64,000 nucleotides of DNA, from contig JADJYQ010000005.1 of the NCBI GenBank assembly GCA_016719615.1, forward strand, positions 248,001 to 312,000, read 5' to 3'. Below are positions 26,752 through 36,843 of the stretch, piece after piece; the stretch's first letter is position 1; each line of letters opens with the position of its first letter. The stretch comes from Saprospiraceae bacterium. GTDB taxonomy: Bacteria > Bacteroidota > Bacteroidia > Chitinophagales > Saprospiraceae. The notes under the pieces were generated by a model. That model was not told the DNA's origin, searched no databases, and worked only from the letters and a program-made list of their open reading frames with translations. Both the position numbers and the translations under genes were made by a program.

Positions 26752-29501
26752 ATGAAAACTGAATTTCTAACACCCGATTTATTTACGCAAACTGTTGCTA
26801 AAACGGCTAGTGTCAATGGGATTTCCTATGAGATTATTCCGGGGGAAACTATCCTGTCATTTGTACGTAGGCATTTTGACCAGCAGGCCATTCCCACACT
26901 TTGTGATGCGCCGAATCTGGAGCCATTCGGATCCTGCAGGGTCTGCAGTGTGGAAGTTTCGAGAGTTGGAGTGCCGGGAAAAAGAACAGTGGCATCCTGC
27001 CATACACCTGTTGATGAAGGGATGATCATTGAAACGGAGAGTGAGCCCATACAGAAATTGCGCAAAAACATCATGGAGCTGGTTTTGACAGATCATCCTC
27101 TGGATTGCCTGACTTGTGAGGTCAATGGAAATTGTGAATTGCAAGATGTTGCTGCAAGGGTGGGGATCCGAAAAGTGCGTTATCCTGAAGGAAAGAACCA
27201 TCTCGACCGGACAAAAGATAAAAGTCATCCTTATATGACTTCCGATCTTTCCAAATGCATCATGTGTTACCGTTGTGTGAGAGCCTGCGACGAGGTGCAG
27301 GGGCAACATGTTTTGTCGGTTATGGGAAGGGGATTCGACAGCCAGATTATCAAAGGTATGAACGAATCCTTTATGGAATCCGATTGTGTAAGCTGTGGTG
27401 CTTGTGCGCAGGCTTGTCCGACTTCCGCGATCTCAGATGTATTTCAGTCAAAATCATTGGTGGGCCAGGATAAAGTGAGAACCGTATGTACTTATTGTGG
27501 GGTAGGATGTAATCTGGAAGTAAGTGTAAAGAGTGGAAAAATTCTGAGTATTCAAGCCCCTTTTAATGCAGATGTAAACCAGGGACATACTTGTTTAAAG
27601 GGTCGCTATGCTTTTCGTTTTTACAATCATCCGGAACGCATTCACCATCCCATGATCCGCAAAAACGGAATACTCGAAAAAGTGAGCTGGGATGAAGCTT
27701 ACGATTTCATCGTGAATAAACTGAATGAAATTAAAAGCAATTTCGGTCCCGATGCAATCGGTGGAGTTTCTTCAGCGCGGTGTACGAATGAAGAAAATTA
27801 CTTGATGCAAAAATTCTTCAGAGCCGTTATCGGTACAAATAATATAGATGGTTGTGCAAGGGTCTGTCATTCACCAACAGCACTTGGCATGCAACGCACT
27901 TTTGGAACCGGAGCTGCTACGAATTCTGTGGAAGATTTAAAATTTACTTCTGCGATACTTGTGATTGGGGCAAATCCAACAGAAGGACATCCGGTAACGG
28001 GTGCAAAACTCAAGCAACATGCAATGAAGGGCAAAACCACAATCGTCATTGATCCTCGTCGTACCGAAATTGCTAAATATGCTACCATACATTTGCAATT
28101 GAGACCTGGTACCAACGTGGCAGTTCTCAATATGATGTTGTATTATATCATTAAAGAGGATTTAGTAAATAAAGATTTTATCGACACTCGAACTGAAGGT
28201 TTTGAAGATTTCAAAAACAATATTTTGAATTTGAATTTGGATTCATTGGAAGCTGTTTCCGGAGTGCCGCGCGAACAAGCCCGTCAAGCAGCCATTGCTT
28301 ATGCCAGTGCTCCTTTGGCGATGTCTTTTCATGGCTTGGGGGTAACAGAACATTACCAGGGAACTTATACTGTTATGTTGATTGCGGATCTGGCCATGAT
28401 TACCGGAAATATTGGCAAAAAGGTTGTGGGGTAAATCCATTAAGGGGCCAAAATAATGTACAGGGTATGGCCGACATGGGTGTACAACCTTATCAGGGAG
28501 CGGGCTATTTGGACCTCACCTTACCGGAAGTAAAAGCAAAATACAGTGCATTTTACGGAGCTGATGTGCCATCTGAAATAGGACTCAAGATTCCTGAAAT
28601 GTACGACGCTGCTCTGGCAGGCCAGTTCAAAGCAATGTGGATCATGGGTGATGATCTGGCGCAATCTGATCCGAATACCCATAAAGTAGCGAAAGCCCTG
28701 GAAGCTTTAGATTTACTTATTGTCCAGGAAATTTTCATGACCGAGACCGCCAAGTTCGCACATGTAGTTTTACCAGGAGCATCGTTTCTAGAAAAAGAAG
28801 GAACCTTTACCAATGGTGAGCGCAGAATTCAAAAAGTTCAACAGGTTGTAAAACCGGTGGGCGAATCCAAAGCCGATGGGCAAATTATTGTTGACCTCAT
28901 GAATCGAATGGGATATGTACAGGCGGATTATCAGGCTAAAACTATGTTAGAAGAGATTTCACAGATAGTTCCATTTTTCGCAGGGGTAAAATGGGATGAA
29001 TTGGGAGAAAACGGAAAACAGTGGCCGGTATTGGCAGACGGTAGTGACACTAAAATCTTACATACGGATAGCTTTAAAAGAGGGAAAGGAAAATTTGAAT
29101 TCAGAGAATACGTGGAGTCTCCTGAAATCATGGAAAATTATAAAGAATATCCTTTCATACTTACAACCAATAGGGTTCTGGAACATTACAATGCGGGTAC
29201 AATGACTCGGCGTACCGGTAATGTAGAGATCATTAAAGAGGATGTAGTACTTATCAATCCTGCAGATGCCCAATTGTTTGACATCAAAAATGGTGATCCC
29301 GTTTCGATTGAATCTGCACGGGGAAAAATTACCATTCATGCCCATTTAACGGATGAAGTAAAGCAAGGTGTGATCAGCACGACCTTTCATTTTCCGGAGC
29401 TGTTTGTCAACATTGTCACCTCAGATATCAGCGACTCTATCGCAAAATGTCCGGAATATAAAGTAGTGTGTGTGAAGATTGGGAAAGAGGTAAATAGTTG
29501 A
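26752..29501 (+). CDS. Formate dehydrogenase alpha subunit, Mo-bisMGD, Cys-type (frameshift near 28420)
   Basis: Two frames (26752-28434 and 28467-29501) join into one ~916-aa protein if one A is restored in the A5 run at 28417-28421, giving GKKGCGVNPLRGQNNVQG, a standard formate dehydrogenase segment. Domains in order: [2Fe-2S] ferredoxin (C51, C62, C65, C83); NuoG-like His-Cys cluster (H115, C119, C122, C128); two [4Fe-4S] ferredoxin motifs (169-180 and 212-222); the molybdopterin-domain [4Fe-4S] site (C246, C249, C253, C281); and the Mo-bisMGD domains. Cys372 in CARVCHSPTA is at the position that is selenocysteine in FdhF. It oxidises formate or, in reverse, reduces CO2 in the cytoplasm. 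No NADH-binding, FdhD or other accessory gene is in the window, so the electron partner is unknown. A heptamer array begins at the stop. Confidence 0.88.
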
Positions 29502-29578
29502 AAGTTGATAGTTGTTAGATGATGGTTGATGATTATAGATTATAGAGATTATTGATTATTGATTATTGATTATTGATG
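29497..29578. repeat. Heptamer-periodic array at the formate dehydrogenase stop codon
   Basis: AGTTGAA AGTTGAT AGTTGTT then AGATGAT GGTTGAT and finally GATTATT units: a drifting 7-bp period that starts within the last codons of the gene (TGA at 29499-29501) and ends at about 29578. An ACTAAC-AAAC-GTTAGT palindrome follows at 29582-29599. Confidence 0.75.
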
Positions 29579-29674
29579 TGAAACTAACAAACGTTAGTTA
29601 GTTGAATTTTAATCTTCTGCATCCATTTTATGCATTCAATCATGTAAACATTTTGAACCCTAAGATGTTGTTGC

Positions 29675-29739
29675 GTACCTACGGCACGCTGTGGTTTTTT
29701 TCAGCGAGTTTTTACCAATATGATGTCCCTACGGGACAT
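29675..29739. repeat. Module A repeat, copy 3
   Basis: GTACCTACGGCACG through GTCCCTACGGGAC as in the other two copies. It is followed by TTCAAACAGTCAAGTCATCAAA, a degenerate CAGTCAAA word, so even the minimal cassette keeps the module A plus repeat-word order. Confidence 0.8.
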
Positions 29740-29823
29740 CGATTTCAAACAGTCAAGTCATCAAACCATATCTCTGTCAGTAATTTTTAATGCGCGATTA
29801 AAAATGCGATTTCACAAATCAAT

Positions 29824-30354
29824 GCCGGCTTCAGCCGGATTTTAAACGCAATCTCCAAAAAATGCTCATTTGAAAACGAGTGCCCCAAAGACATAAAATG
29901 AATCGGAAACTATAAATAGGAATGGGTTTCAACCCATTCCGAATAAGGAATAAAACCCAGCCGGATTCAAAACCTGAATTCAAAAATCTCCCAAAGAAAC
30001 ACAAGCCAAAAAATAAAGAATGCGAAGAAAACAATAATTAGGAAAGTGCTTCAACCGATTCCTCCTGAACGCATCAAATAGATTTTATGTAAAACAAAAT
30101 ACCACAACCCAAAGCCGGCTTCAGCCGGATTTTAAACGCAATCTCCAAAAAATGCTCATTTGAAAACGAGTGCCCCAAGAACATAAAATGAACCGGAAAC
30201 TATAAATAGGAATGGGTTTCAACCCATTCCGAATAAGGAATAAAACCCAGCCGGATTCAGAAACCTGAATTCAAAAATCTCCCAAAGAAACACAAGCCAA
30301 AAAAAGAGGAATGCGTAGAAAGCAATCATTAGGAATGGGTTTCAACACATTCCC
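29824..30354. repeat. About 290-bp direct repeat, one full and one partial copy, with REP-like palindromes
   Basis: Copies start with the palindromic GCCGGCTTCAGCCGG at 29824 and 30114, 290 bp apart, and are nearly identical for ~220 bp. Each contains a GGAATGGGTT...AACCCATTCC palindrome (29919-29940 and 30209-30230). Degenerate and near-perfect further palindromes occur at about 30030-30062 and 30332-30353. No gene is seen between 29502 and 30468. Confidence 0.85.
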
Positions 30355-30444
30355 GTCAAGCAGTGTATTTTCTCCTCCTTGAAGCTTTTGCCAAATGCAC
30401 ATGGCCGGCCAATCCACACATCTTGTATTCTTCCGTCTTTTCCC

Positions 30445-30452
30445 TAACTTCG
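30445..30452 (+). promoter_or_regulatory. Possible -7 element (TAACTTCG) for pheT
   Basis: TAACTTCG is a one-mismatch TAnnTTTG box 16 bp upstream of the pheT ATG. Confidence 0.35.
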
Positions 30453-30468
30453 CAACTCAATTTAAGAT

Positions 30469-32910
30469 ATGCGTATTTCATTTGATTGGTTAAAGCAATA
30501 TATTGATATTCAGGAGAGTGCTGAGGAAATCTCGCATATTTTGACATCACTTGGACTTGAGGTGGAATCTATTGAGCAGATGGGCGTTCCCGATGAAAAT
30601 TTAGAGGGAGTTGTGGTTGCTGAGGTTTTGGAATGTTGGAAACATCCAAATGCGGATCGATTGAGACTCACAAAAGTGGATGTCGGAAATGGTGAAATTC
30701 TTCAAGTGGTATGTGGTGCTCCAAATGTAGCAGCGGGTCAAAAAGTACTGCTTGCTAAAGAAGGAGCGACTTTGTTTCCGCTGAATGGAGAAAAGTTTAC
30801 GATTAAAAAAGGAAAAATCAGAGGAGAAGTTTCAGAAGGGATGATTTGTGCAGAGGATGAACTCGGTTTGGGCCCATCACACGATGGAATTATCGTGTTG
30901 GATCCTTCTTGTATTGTAGGGACTCCGGCGGCTCAGACAATAGCAAGGAATGCAGATATTATTTTTGAAATTGGATTGACACCTAATAGAGCAGATGCTA
31001 CCAGCCATCTTGGGGTTGCAAAAGATCTATTGGCCTGGTACCGGGTACACAAAGATGCCGATAAACAATTAAAGGAAATTCAAATAAGTGAAATAGAATC
31101 TGCTCAAAGTTCGATGGATATTCAAGTAACAATTGAGGATCCGGATTTGTGTCCACGGTACAGTGGAATTTGTTTAAGCAACATAACAGTTCAGGATTCA
31201 CCGGATTGGCTGCAAGTGAGGATCAAAGCTATGGGATTGCAACCGATCAATAATATAGTGGATGTCACCAATTTTATAATGTATGAACTGGGGCAGCCGC
31301 TTCATGCCTTTGATTATGATCAAATTCCACAGCACAAAATCATTGTTAAAAATTTGATAGATGGGACTGATTTTAAAACTTTGGACGAAGTGGATCGCAA
31401 ATTGCGAGCAACAGACCTAATGATTTGCGATGGTAATCTTCAGCCACTTTGTATGGCGGGTGTTTTTGGAGGCTTTGGTTCCGGAGTAAGCTCAACGACA
31501 AAACGAATTTTTATCGAGTCCGCATATTTTGATCCGGGCACTGTCCGCCGTGCAAGTATGTCTCATAATTTGAGGACCCAATCTGCAAAGTGTTTTGAGA
31601 AGGGCACAGATCCAAATGCGACAGTCAGGGCATTAGGCAGAGCCGTATTTTTATTGCAGGAGATATGTGGGGCCAGGATTGATTCTGCAATGGTTGATGT
31701 CTATCCAAAAATCATGAAGGTCGCTGAGGTCATACTGGATGTTACGCAAGCTGTTCAATTATCTGGTCTTCCTTTAGATTTAGAAGCATTGAAACGCGTT
31801 TTATTTGCTTTAGACATGGAGTTGGTCGACCAACAGAATGGAAACTTACAAGTGTTTGTACCGACCAACAAACCCGATGTAAAACGTCCTGCTGACCTCG
31901 TTGAAGAAGTATGCCGGGTTTATGGATTAGACTCCATCCCGGTCCCGGAAACCTTGAAAATTTCATTCCCAAAAATTCTAAAAACAAAATATCCGGTGAA
32001 GCGAAAAATTTCGCAGTGGTTAAGTGCTGCAGGCTTGCACGAGATCATGAGTTTGTCATTGGTGCGCTCGGCTATTTGTACGAAAACCGGCATTTGGAAT
32101 GAAACAGACCTCATTTATATTAATAATACATCCAATATTCACCTTGATGTAATGAAACCTTCTATTTGTTTGGGTGGATTAGAAGCTTTACAATATAATG
32201 CAAACCGGCAACAGTCGGATCTTGCTTTTTTTGAAATGGGGAAGCAATATATCCGCAAACAGGATAAGATTGTAGAAGAAGATTTGCTTGGAATATGTTT
32301 ATATGGCCATAAACGCCTTCAACATTGGATTGAAGGAAAAGCAAAAGCGAACGATTTCTTTGAGCTTAAGTCCATTTTTAAAGGCCTCTTAGATTTTTTT
32401 CAAATTCGAGCAATTGAAACTTCTGAATTGCAAAACGACCCGATTTTTGAGTTCGGTTTGGCAGTTTTTGTAAATGGACATACTATGCTGAAGTATGGGA
32501 AATTGAAAACAACATTGAGTGCTTCCTATGATTTGAAAAGGGAAGTTTGGTATGGAGAGATCTATTTGGAAGTTTTTAAATTGGCTTCAGAGCAAAATTC
32601 TTCTGATTACATTGATTTCTCCAAATTCCCTTTGATAAAAAGGGACCTGGCCTTGGTTCTAGACCAGAAAGTGAAATATGAAGAAGTGGAACTACAAGCC
32701 AAAAATACATGTGGGATTTATTTAAAAGACATTCAATTGTTTGATGTTTATAAAAATGAAGAACAATTAGGTGCCGATAAGAAATCAATGGCGATCAGTC
32801 TAAGTTTCGAACATCAGGACAGACAGTTAACCGGAGAAGAAATGGATGCTCTGATGCAATCATTAATTCTAGATTATGAGTCAAAGCTGGGGGCAATTGT
32901 CCGCAGATAA
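30469..32910 (+). CDS. pheT: Phenylalanyl-tRNA synthetase beta subunit
   Basis: The 813-residue protein begins MRISFDWLKQYIDI. Residues ~40-150 form the EMAP-like tRNA-binding domain (VVVAEVLECWKHPNADRLRLTKVDVG, VVCGAPNVAAGQKV). The B3/B4 editing domain follows (NIVDVTNFIMYELGQPLHAFDYDQI), then the B5 domain (KPDVKRPADLVEEVCRVYGLDSIP), the catalytic-like fold, and a C-terminal FDX-ACB anticodon-binding domain (FSKFPLIKRDLALVLDQKVKYEEVE to LSFEHQDRQLTGEEMDALM). It forms the alpha2beta2 PheRS that charges tRNA-Phe in the cytoplasm. Length is normal. pheS is not adjacent. In related genomes zapA often follows; here a structured-RNA candidate and rny follow instead. Confidence 0.97.
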   Translation: MRISFDWLKQYIDIQESAEEISHILTSLGLEVESIEQMGVPDENLEGVVVAEVLECWKHPNADRLRLTKVDVGNGEILQVVCGAPNVAAGQKVLLAKEGATLFPLNGEKFTIKKGKIRGEVSEGMICAEDELGLGPSHDGIIVLDPSCIVGTPAAQTIARNADIIFEIGLTPNRADATSHLGVAKDLLAWYRVHKDADKQLKEIQISEIESAQSSMDIQVTIEDPDLCPRYSGICLSNITVQDSPDWLQVRIKAMGLQPINNIVDVTNFIMYELGQPLHAFDYDQIPQHKIIVKNLIDGTDFKTLDEVDRKLRATDLMICDGNLQPLCMAGVFGGFGSGVSSTTKRIFIESAYFDPGTVRRASMSHNLRTQSAKCFEKGTDPNATVRALGRAVFLLQEICGARIDSAMVDVYPKIMKVAEVILDVTQAVQLSGLPLDLEALKRVLFALDMELVDQQNGNLQVFVPTNKPDVKRPADLVEEVCRVYGLDSIPVPETLKISFPKILKTKYPVKRKISQWLSAAGLHEIMSLSLVRSAICTKTGIWNETDLIYINNTSNIHLDVMKPSICLGGLEALQYNANRQQSDLAFFEMGKQYIRKQDKIVEEDLLGICLYGHKRLQHWIEGKAKANDFFELKSIFKGLLDFFQIRAIETSELQNDPIFEFGLAVFVNGHTMLKYGKLKTTLSASYDLKREVWYGEIYLEVFKLASEQNSSDYIDFSKFPLIKRDLALVLDQKVKYEEVELQAKNTCGIYLKDIQLFDVYKNEEQLGADKKSMAISLSFEHQDRQLTGEEMDALMQSLILDYESKLGAIVRR

Positions 32911-33040
32911 ATTATATATTATTGTACAATAAGATATTATAAATATAAAATTAAATAATATAAGTTTGCTTAACTTCATAGATTAATATCCAAGCTTGAT
33001 CTTAGGACTTCAGATAGTATTATTTTCTTAAATTTTTCGT

Positions 33041-33048
33041 TATATTTG
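33041..33048 (+). promoter_or_regulatory. -7 element (TATATTTG) upstream of the RNA candidate and rny
   Basis: TATATTTG is a perfect TAnnTTTG match in the 416-bp gap between pheT and rny. A hairpin (AAGGTG...CACCTT, about 33053-33088) followed by AATTTTTG lies just downstream and could act as an attenuator or transcript end. Confidence 0.6.
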
Positions 33049-33100
33049 CGACAAGGTGAATAAACATAAAAGTTTGTATTACACCTTAATTTTTGTTAAT

Positions 33101-33295
33101 ATATAAAGGTCTGATACGTAGTAGTATACGTTAAGCCGAAGGATATTGAGGCGATTGATAAAGCAAAGTGTAGTGTTATCATTTTATATCATATAGCTTT
33201 TTACATGTTGAAAACCGACAATTTAGTATGTAGGATCAAAACCTGAAACCCAAATACGGGAGCACATCAGGACATGTAAACGTATAACCTCATTT
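33101..33295 (+). ncRNA. Candidate structured RNA between pheT and rny (possible 6S RNA)
   Basis: Two segments ~165 nt apart are complementary in register: AGGT (33107-33110) and ATACGT (33114-33119) pair with ACGTAT (33280-33285) and ACCT (33287-33290). This would close a long rod or stem. A small inner hairpin is possible (CCTGA...TCAGG around 33242-33270, with CCC/GGG inside). There is no open frame. The position, length (~190 nt) and long closing stem suggest 6S RNA, which I recall lying near zapA/rny in Bacteroidota. I could not confirm the conserved central bubble, so this is inference. It could alternatively be the 5' leader of rny. Confidence 0.4.
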
Positions 33296-33326
33296 CTAAG
33301 GCAGGACCTGTTAAAATTTTATTGAT

Positions 33327-34971
33327 ATGCAGGAATTATTGATTGCAATTATAGGCGGCTTGATGGCCGGTATGGGAATTGGCTATTTTGTCGTATTTGC
33401 AATTCTCAAGCGGTCTAACCAGCGCAAGTTGGAAGAAATCAATCGCATCAGCGACCTCGAAATTGAAAAAGCAAGGGTTACTGCCCAGCGTCTAACTGCT
33501 GAGGCCGAAATGAAGGCTGATAAAATTGTCTCTAAAGCTGAGCAGAAAAACGAGACGATCAAACAACAGAAAATTCAGGAAGCAAGGGAGAATTTTACAA
33601 AACTGAAAGCTGATTTTGAGAGTTTTAAAACGACCCAATCCGTCGAACTGAAAGAACGCGAATTGAAGGCTTTGGCGCTGGAAAAGGAGCTCAACCAAAA
33701 AAACGTGGATATTGAGAATAGAGAATCAGAAGTGAAACTCTTGAGGGAAAATCTCGATTTACAGCTTAAAATTGTAAGTAAGAAAAAAGAAGAATTAGAA
33801 CAAGCTAACGAAAGTCGCATCAACGAATTGCAGCAGATTGCAAAAATGACAGAATCGGAAGCTAAAGACCATTTATTAAAAGCAGTCAGAGCAAAAGTGA
33901 ATACAGAATCACTGGCTATTGAACGCGAAGTTATCGAGCTTGCAAAAACAAATGCAAACAAAGAAGCTAAAAAGATTGTCATCCAGACCATACAAAGGAT
34001 GTGTGCGGAGTATACGATAGAAAACTCTGTATCCGTATTTAATCTCGACAGCGACGATATTAAAGGCCAAATCATTGGTAGAGAGGGTAGAAATATCAGG
34101 GCATTAGAAGCTGCCACCGGTGCTGAAATTGTCGTCGATGATACCCCTGAAGCAATCGTCATCTCAAGCTTTGATCCGATCAGAAGAGAAGTAGCAAGGC
34201 TCGCTTTAAAAAGGTTAGTAGCCGATGGTCGTATTCACCCGGCAAGAATTGAAGAAGTAGTCGCTAAAGTTAAAAAACAACTCGACGAACAAATTGTCGA
34301 AATTGGTGAGCGTACAATTGTCGACTTGGATATACATGGTCTGGATCCTTACCTCGTCAAAATGGTCGGAAGGATGCGATTCCGTTCATCGTATGGCCAA
34401 AATCTATTAAAACACTCGATGGAGACAGCCAATTTATGTGCGGTGATGTCTGCAGAACTCGGATTGAATCCAAAACAAATAAAACTTGCAAAAAAGAGCC
34501 GGACTCTTACATGATATTGGAAAAGTTGCTGAAGAAGAATCCGAATTATCACATGCTTTATTTGGCATGAAACTCTGTGAAAAATACAATGAAAATCCGG
34601 TCATTATTAATGCGGTTGGAGCCCATCATGACGAAATTGAAATGAATAATATCATTTCTCCAATAGTGCAGGCTTGTGATGCAATTTCCGGTGCTCGTCC
34701 AGGAGCCAGAAGAGAAATTCTCGAAAGTTATTTAAAACGCATCAACGAGTTGGAAGAACTTGCCATGAATTACGAAGGAGTTTCCAAAGCCTATGCTTTG
34801 CAAGCAGGTCGTGAACTCCGGGTAATTGTAGAAAGTGAAAAAGTTACCGATCAGTATGCAGATGATCTGGCATTCATGATTTCGCAAAAAATCCAGGATG
34901 AAATGCAATATCCAGGTCAGGTGAAAGTCACCGTAATTAGAGAAAAACGAGCGACTGCATTTGCCCGCTAA
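33327..34971 (+). CDS. rny: Ribonuclease Y (frameshift at the A-run 34490)
   Basis: Two frames (33327-34514 and 34486-34971) make one ~547-aa RNase Y if the A6 run at 34490-34495 is read as A5, giving KLAKRAGLLHDIGKVAEEE. The layout is complete: an N-terminal membrane anchor (LLIAIIGGLMAGMGIGYFVVFAIL), a long coiled coil (residues ~30-200), a KH domain (DDIKGQIIGREGRNIRALEAATGAEIVVDDTPEAIVISSFDPIRREVARLALKRL), and an HD domain with HD at LLHDIGK, HHDE and DAISGARPGARRE. RNase Y is a membrane-bound endoribonuclease that initiates mRNA decay. The family is normally intact and broadly conserved, so this break is more likely a consensus indel than a real mutation. Confidence 0.9.
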
Positions 34972-35358
34972 TACCCTTTGACTGAGCTTAAATGTCTTAA
35001 GTAATAAGGTTTAAAGACAAAAGGAATGATTTGGATACTGTCAATTGTTAAGTGCAAACTACTTGACCATTTCCTTTTAAATTTATTATTTCAAATTTAA
35101 TTGTGCTTGTAAGGATTTTCAAGAATCAGGACTACGCATCCTAAGTTTTGTGAGTCACTAATACCCGAATAATTGTCAAAGTAGAATTTAGATAGGATAG
35201 AAGATTTAAAGGATTAACAAAATTGGTATTTCGTCAGGCATCATTGGATATTTCTTTTCTCCAATAACTACAATCCTTATTCCATATAAAGGATGAGAAA
35301 ATAAATTGAAAACAATTGTAAACAACTGAACTAACAAATGTTAGTAGGTGTTCATTTA
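34972..35358. other. Intergenic region with ACTAACAAATGTTAGT palindrome
   Basis: No gene is supported. A near-perfect palindrome at 35330-35345, preceded by a GAGAAAATAAATTGAAAA stretch and followed by a GTGTTCATTT stretch, resembles module B of the composite cassettes and leads into the CTACCAGC array. Confidence 0.6.
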
Positions 35359-35389
35359 CTACCAGCCTACCAGCCTACCAGCCTACCAG
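35359..35389. repeat. 8-bp tandem array (CTACCAGC), about 4 units
   Basis: CTACCAGC units end 5 bp before the TGA (35395-35397) of the minus-strand OmpA-like gene. Confidence 0.85.
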
Positions 35390-35394
35390 ACTTC

Positions 35395-36090
35395 TCACTT
35401 CTTCGTCACTCGAATCGCCACTCTTCTGTTGAGTTCTCTTCCTTCCGGCGTATTATTATCTGCTACCGGATGCTCAGCACCATAGCCTTCAGCACTAAGC
35501 CTGGAAGCATTTATTCCTTTTTCAATAAGAGCATTCATGACTGCTTCGGCACGAGCTTTGGATAATTCGAAATTTGCTTTTGGATCTCCTGTGTTATCTG
35601 TATAACCGCCAATTTTAAATTCAACTTTTGGCATAGCTTTCATGATACGAACAATATTATCTAATTGCTCATCAGATATATTGTTGAGGGTTGCACTGCC
35701 GGTTTGAAATAAGATGCGGTCAAAATTGAACCAGGTCTTTTTGTCAACAACATTTGATTTGCTTTGGAGCCACTCTAAAAGTTTTAATTCAATACCCTTT
35801 TCAGGTAGACTCATTGTAAATGTATCTAATCGGATGTTGATGCTTTTTCCTAATTTATCCCATTGGGCTCTGAAATATAAGCCTGCAGAGTCAAATTTGG
35901 CGTTTGCAGCTTTAATTGCCATTTCTGCTTTGATCCTGGAGGAGTCTATCTCAGCAGTAAATCCGTGTATGGCATTTTTAGTACGGTCAGACCATTCATT
36001 TTGTTGGCAAGATTGAACTTGCGTCCATAAAAAGCCAATCAAAACCAAAGTGCCTATAAGCCATAACCACCAATTCCTATTTTCATTCAT
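35395..36090 (-). CDS. OmpA-family (OmpA_C peptidoglycan-binding) membrane-anchored protein
   Basis: The 231-residue protein has one N-terminal membrane helix (WWLWLIGTLVLIGFLWTQV, residues ~7-25), a helical linker (TAEIDSSRIKAEMAIKAANAKFDSAG), and a C-terminal OmpA domain from ~120. The domain is recognised by FQTGSATLNNISDEQLDNIV, KIGGYTDNTGDPKANFELSKARAEAVMNALIEKGINASRLSAEGYGAEHPVADN and EGRELNRRVAIRV. The D and R residues that grip diaminopimelate are present (GYTDN, NRRV). It probably bridges inner membrane and peptidoglycan. There is no beta-barrel. It is divergent from the DinB gene. Its stop codon abuts a CTACCAGC array. Confidence 0.9.
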   Translation of the reverse strand: MNENRNWWLWLIGTLVLIGFLWTQVQSCQQNEWSDRTKNAIHGFTAEIDSSRIKAEMAIKAANAKFDSAGLYFRAQWDKLGKSINIRLDTFTMSLPEKGIELKLLEWLQSKSNVVDKKTWFNFDRILFQTGSATLNNISDEQLDNIVRIMKAMPKVEFKIGGYTDNTGDPKANFELSKARAEAVMNALIEKGINASRLSAEGYGAEHPVADNNTPEGRELNRRVAIRVTKK

Positions 36091-36273
36091 ACGTATTGTT
36101 TTTATTGTCAGGACAAATTAAGTGAAATACGGAAAACTAAGAAAGCATTTCGAATCAATCCTGACTTAACTATGCAAAATTAGAGGCGTATTTCTGCATT
36201 TTATTAAATCATTTGTTATTTGATTAAATTTTCATTCCAGAGGTATTATTTTGGCATGCTAAATTGATTTAAG

Positions 36274-36804
36274 ATGGAAATGGAACATTTGAAATATCCA
36301 ATAGGAAAATGGGCAGAACCCAAGGACTATTCTACTGAGAATATTCAAAACTGGATCGCTGACATTAGAGGTTTACCGGGAAACATTGAATCCTTATTGC
36401 AACAGAGAGGTGATGAAGTATTCTCTTATCGATACAGGCCTGGAGGTTGGACCTTGAGGCAATTAATACACCATATCGCCGATAGTCATATGAATGCATA
36501 TATCCGGCATAAACTAGCATTTACAGAGAACCAACCCAGGATCAATGCATATCTCGAACAAGAGTGGGCTCAACTGGATGACGTTGAAAAAGTGCCCGTG
36601 GCAACATCCGTACAGCTGCTTTCAATGCTTCATGTCCGGTGGACCGTATTTCTTGACAGTGTACAATACAATCAATGGGAAAATGGTTTTATTCACCCCC
36701 AACATAACAGGTTTATAAGCTTGAAAGAATCTTTGAGTATGTATGCCTGGCACAGCAGACATCATTTGGAACATATCAAAATAGCCCTGAGCAAGCCTAG
36801 TTAA
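36274..36804 (+). CDS. DinB/YfiT-like metal-dependent protein
   Basis: The 176-residue four-helix protein reads YPIGKWAEPKDYSTENIQNWIADI, then RYRPGGWTLRQLIHHIADSHMNAYIRHKL, and ends LSMYAWHSRHHLEHIKIALS. His residues in LIHHIADSH and WHSRHHLEH form the usual DinB-superfamily metal triad. This is the YfiT/putative bacillithiol S-transferase branch, and the length is typical. Whether this organism makes bacillithiol cannot be seen here, so the substrate is open. It lies 39 bp upstream of prfC, which has its own promoter. Confidence 0.88.
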   Translation: MEMEHLKYPIGKWAEPKDYSTENIQNWIADIRGLPGNIESLLQQRGDEVFSYRYRPGGWTLRQLIHHIADSHMNAYIRHKLAFTENQPRINAYLEQEWAQLDDVEKVPVATSVQLLSMLHVRWTVFLDSVQYNQWENGFIHPQHNRFISLKESLSMYAWHSRHHLEHIKIALSKPS

Positions 36805-36828
36805 TAGGTTCTAATAGCATACGTTGAT

Positions 36829-36836
36829 TACCTTTG
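36829..36836 (+). promoter_or_regulatory. -7 element (TACCTTTG) for prfC, implying a very short leader
   Basis: TACCTTTG is a perfect TAnnTTTG match that ends only 7 bp before the prfC ATG (36844). With initiation normally a few bases past the box, the prfC transcript from this site would be leaderless or nearly so. Confidence 0.6.
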
Positions 36837-36843
36837 CGCCCCT

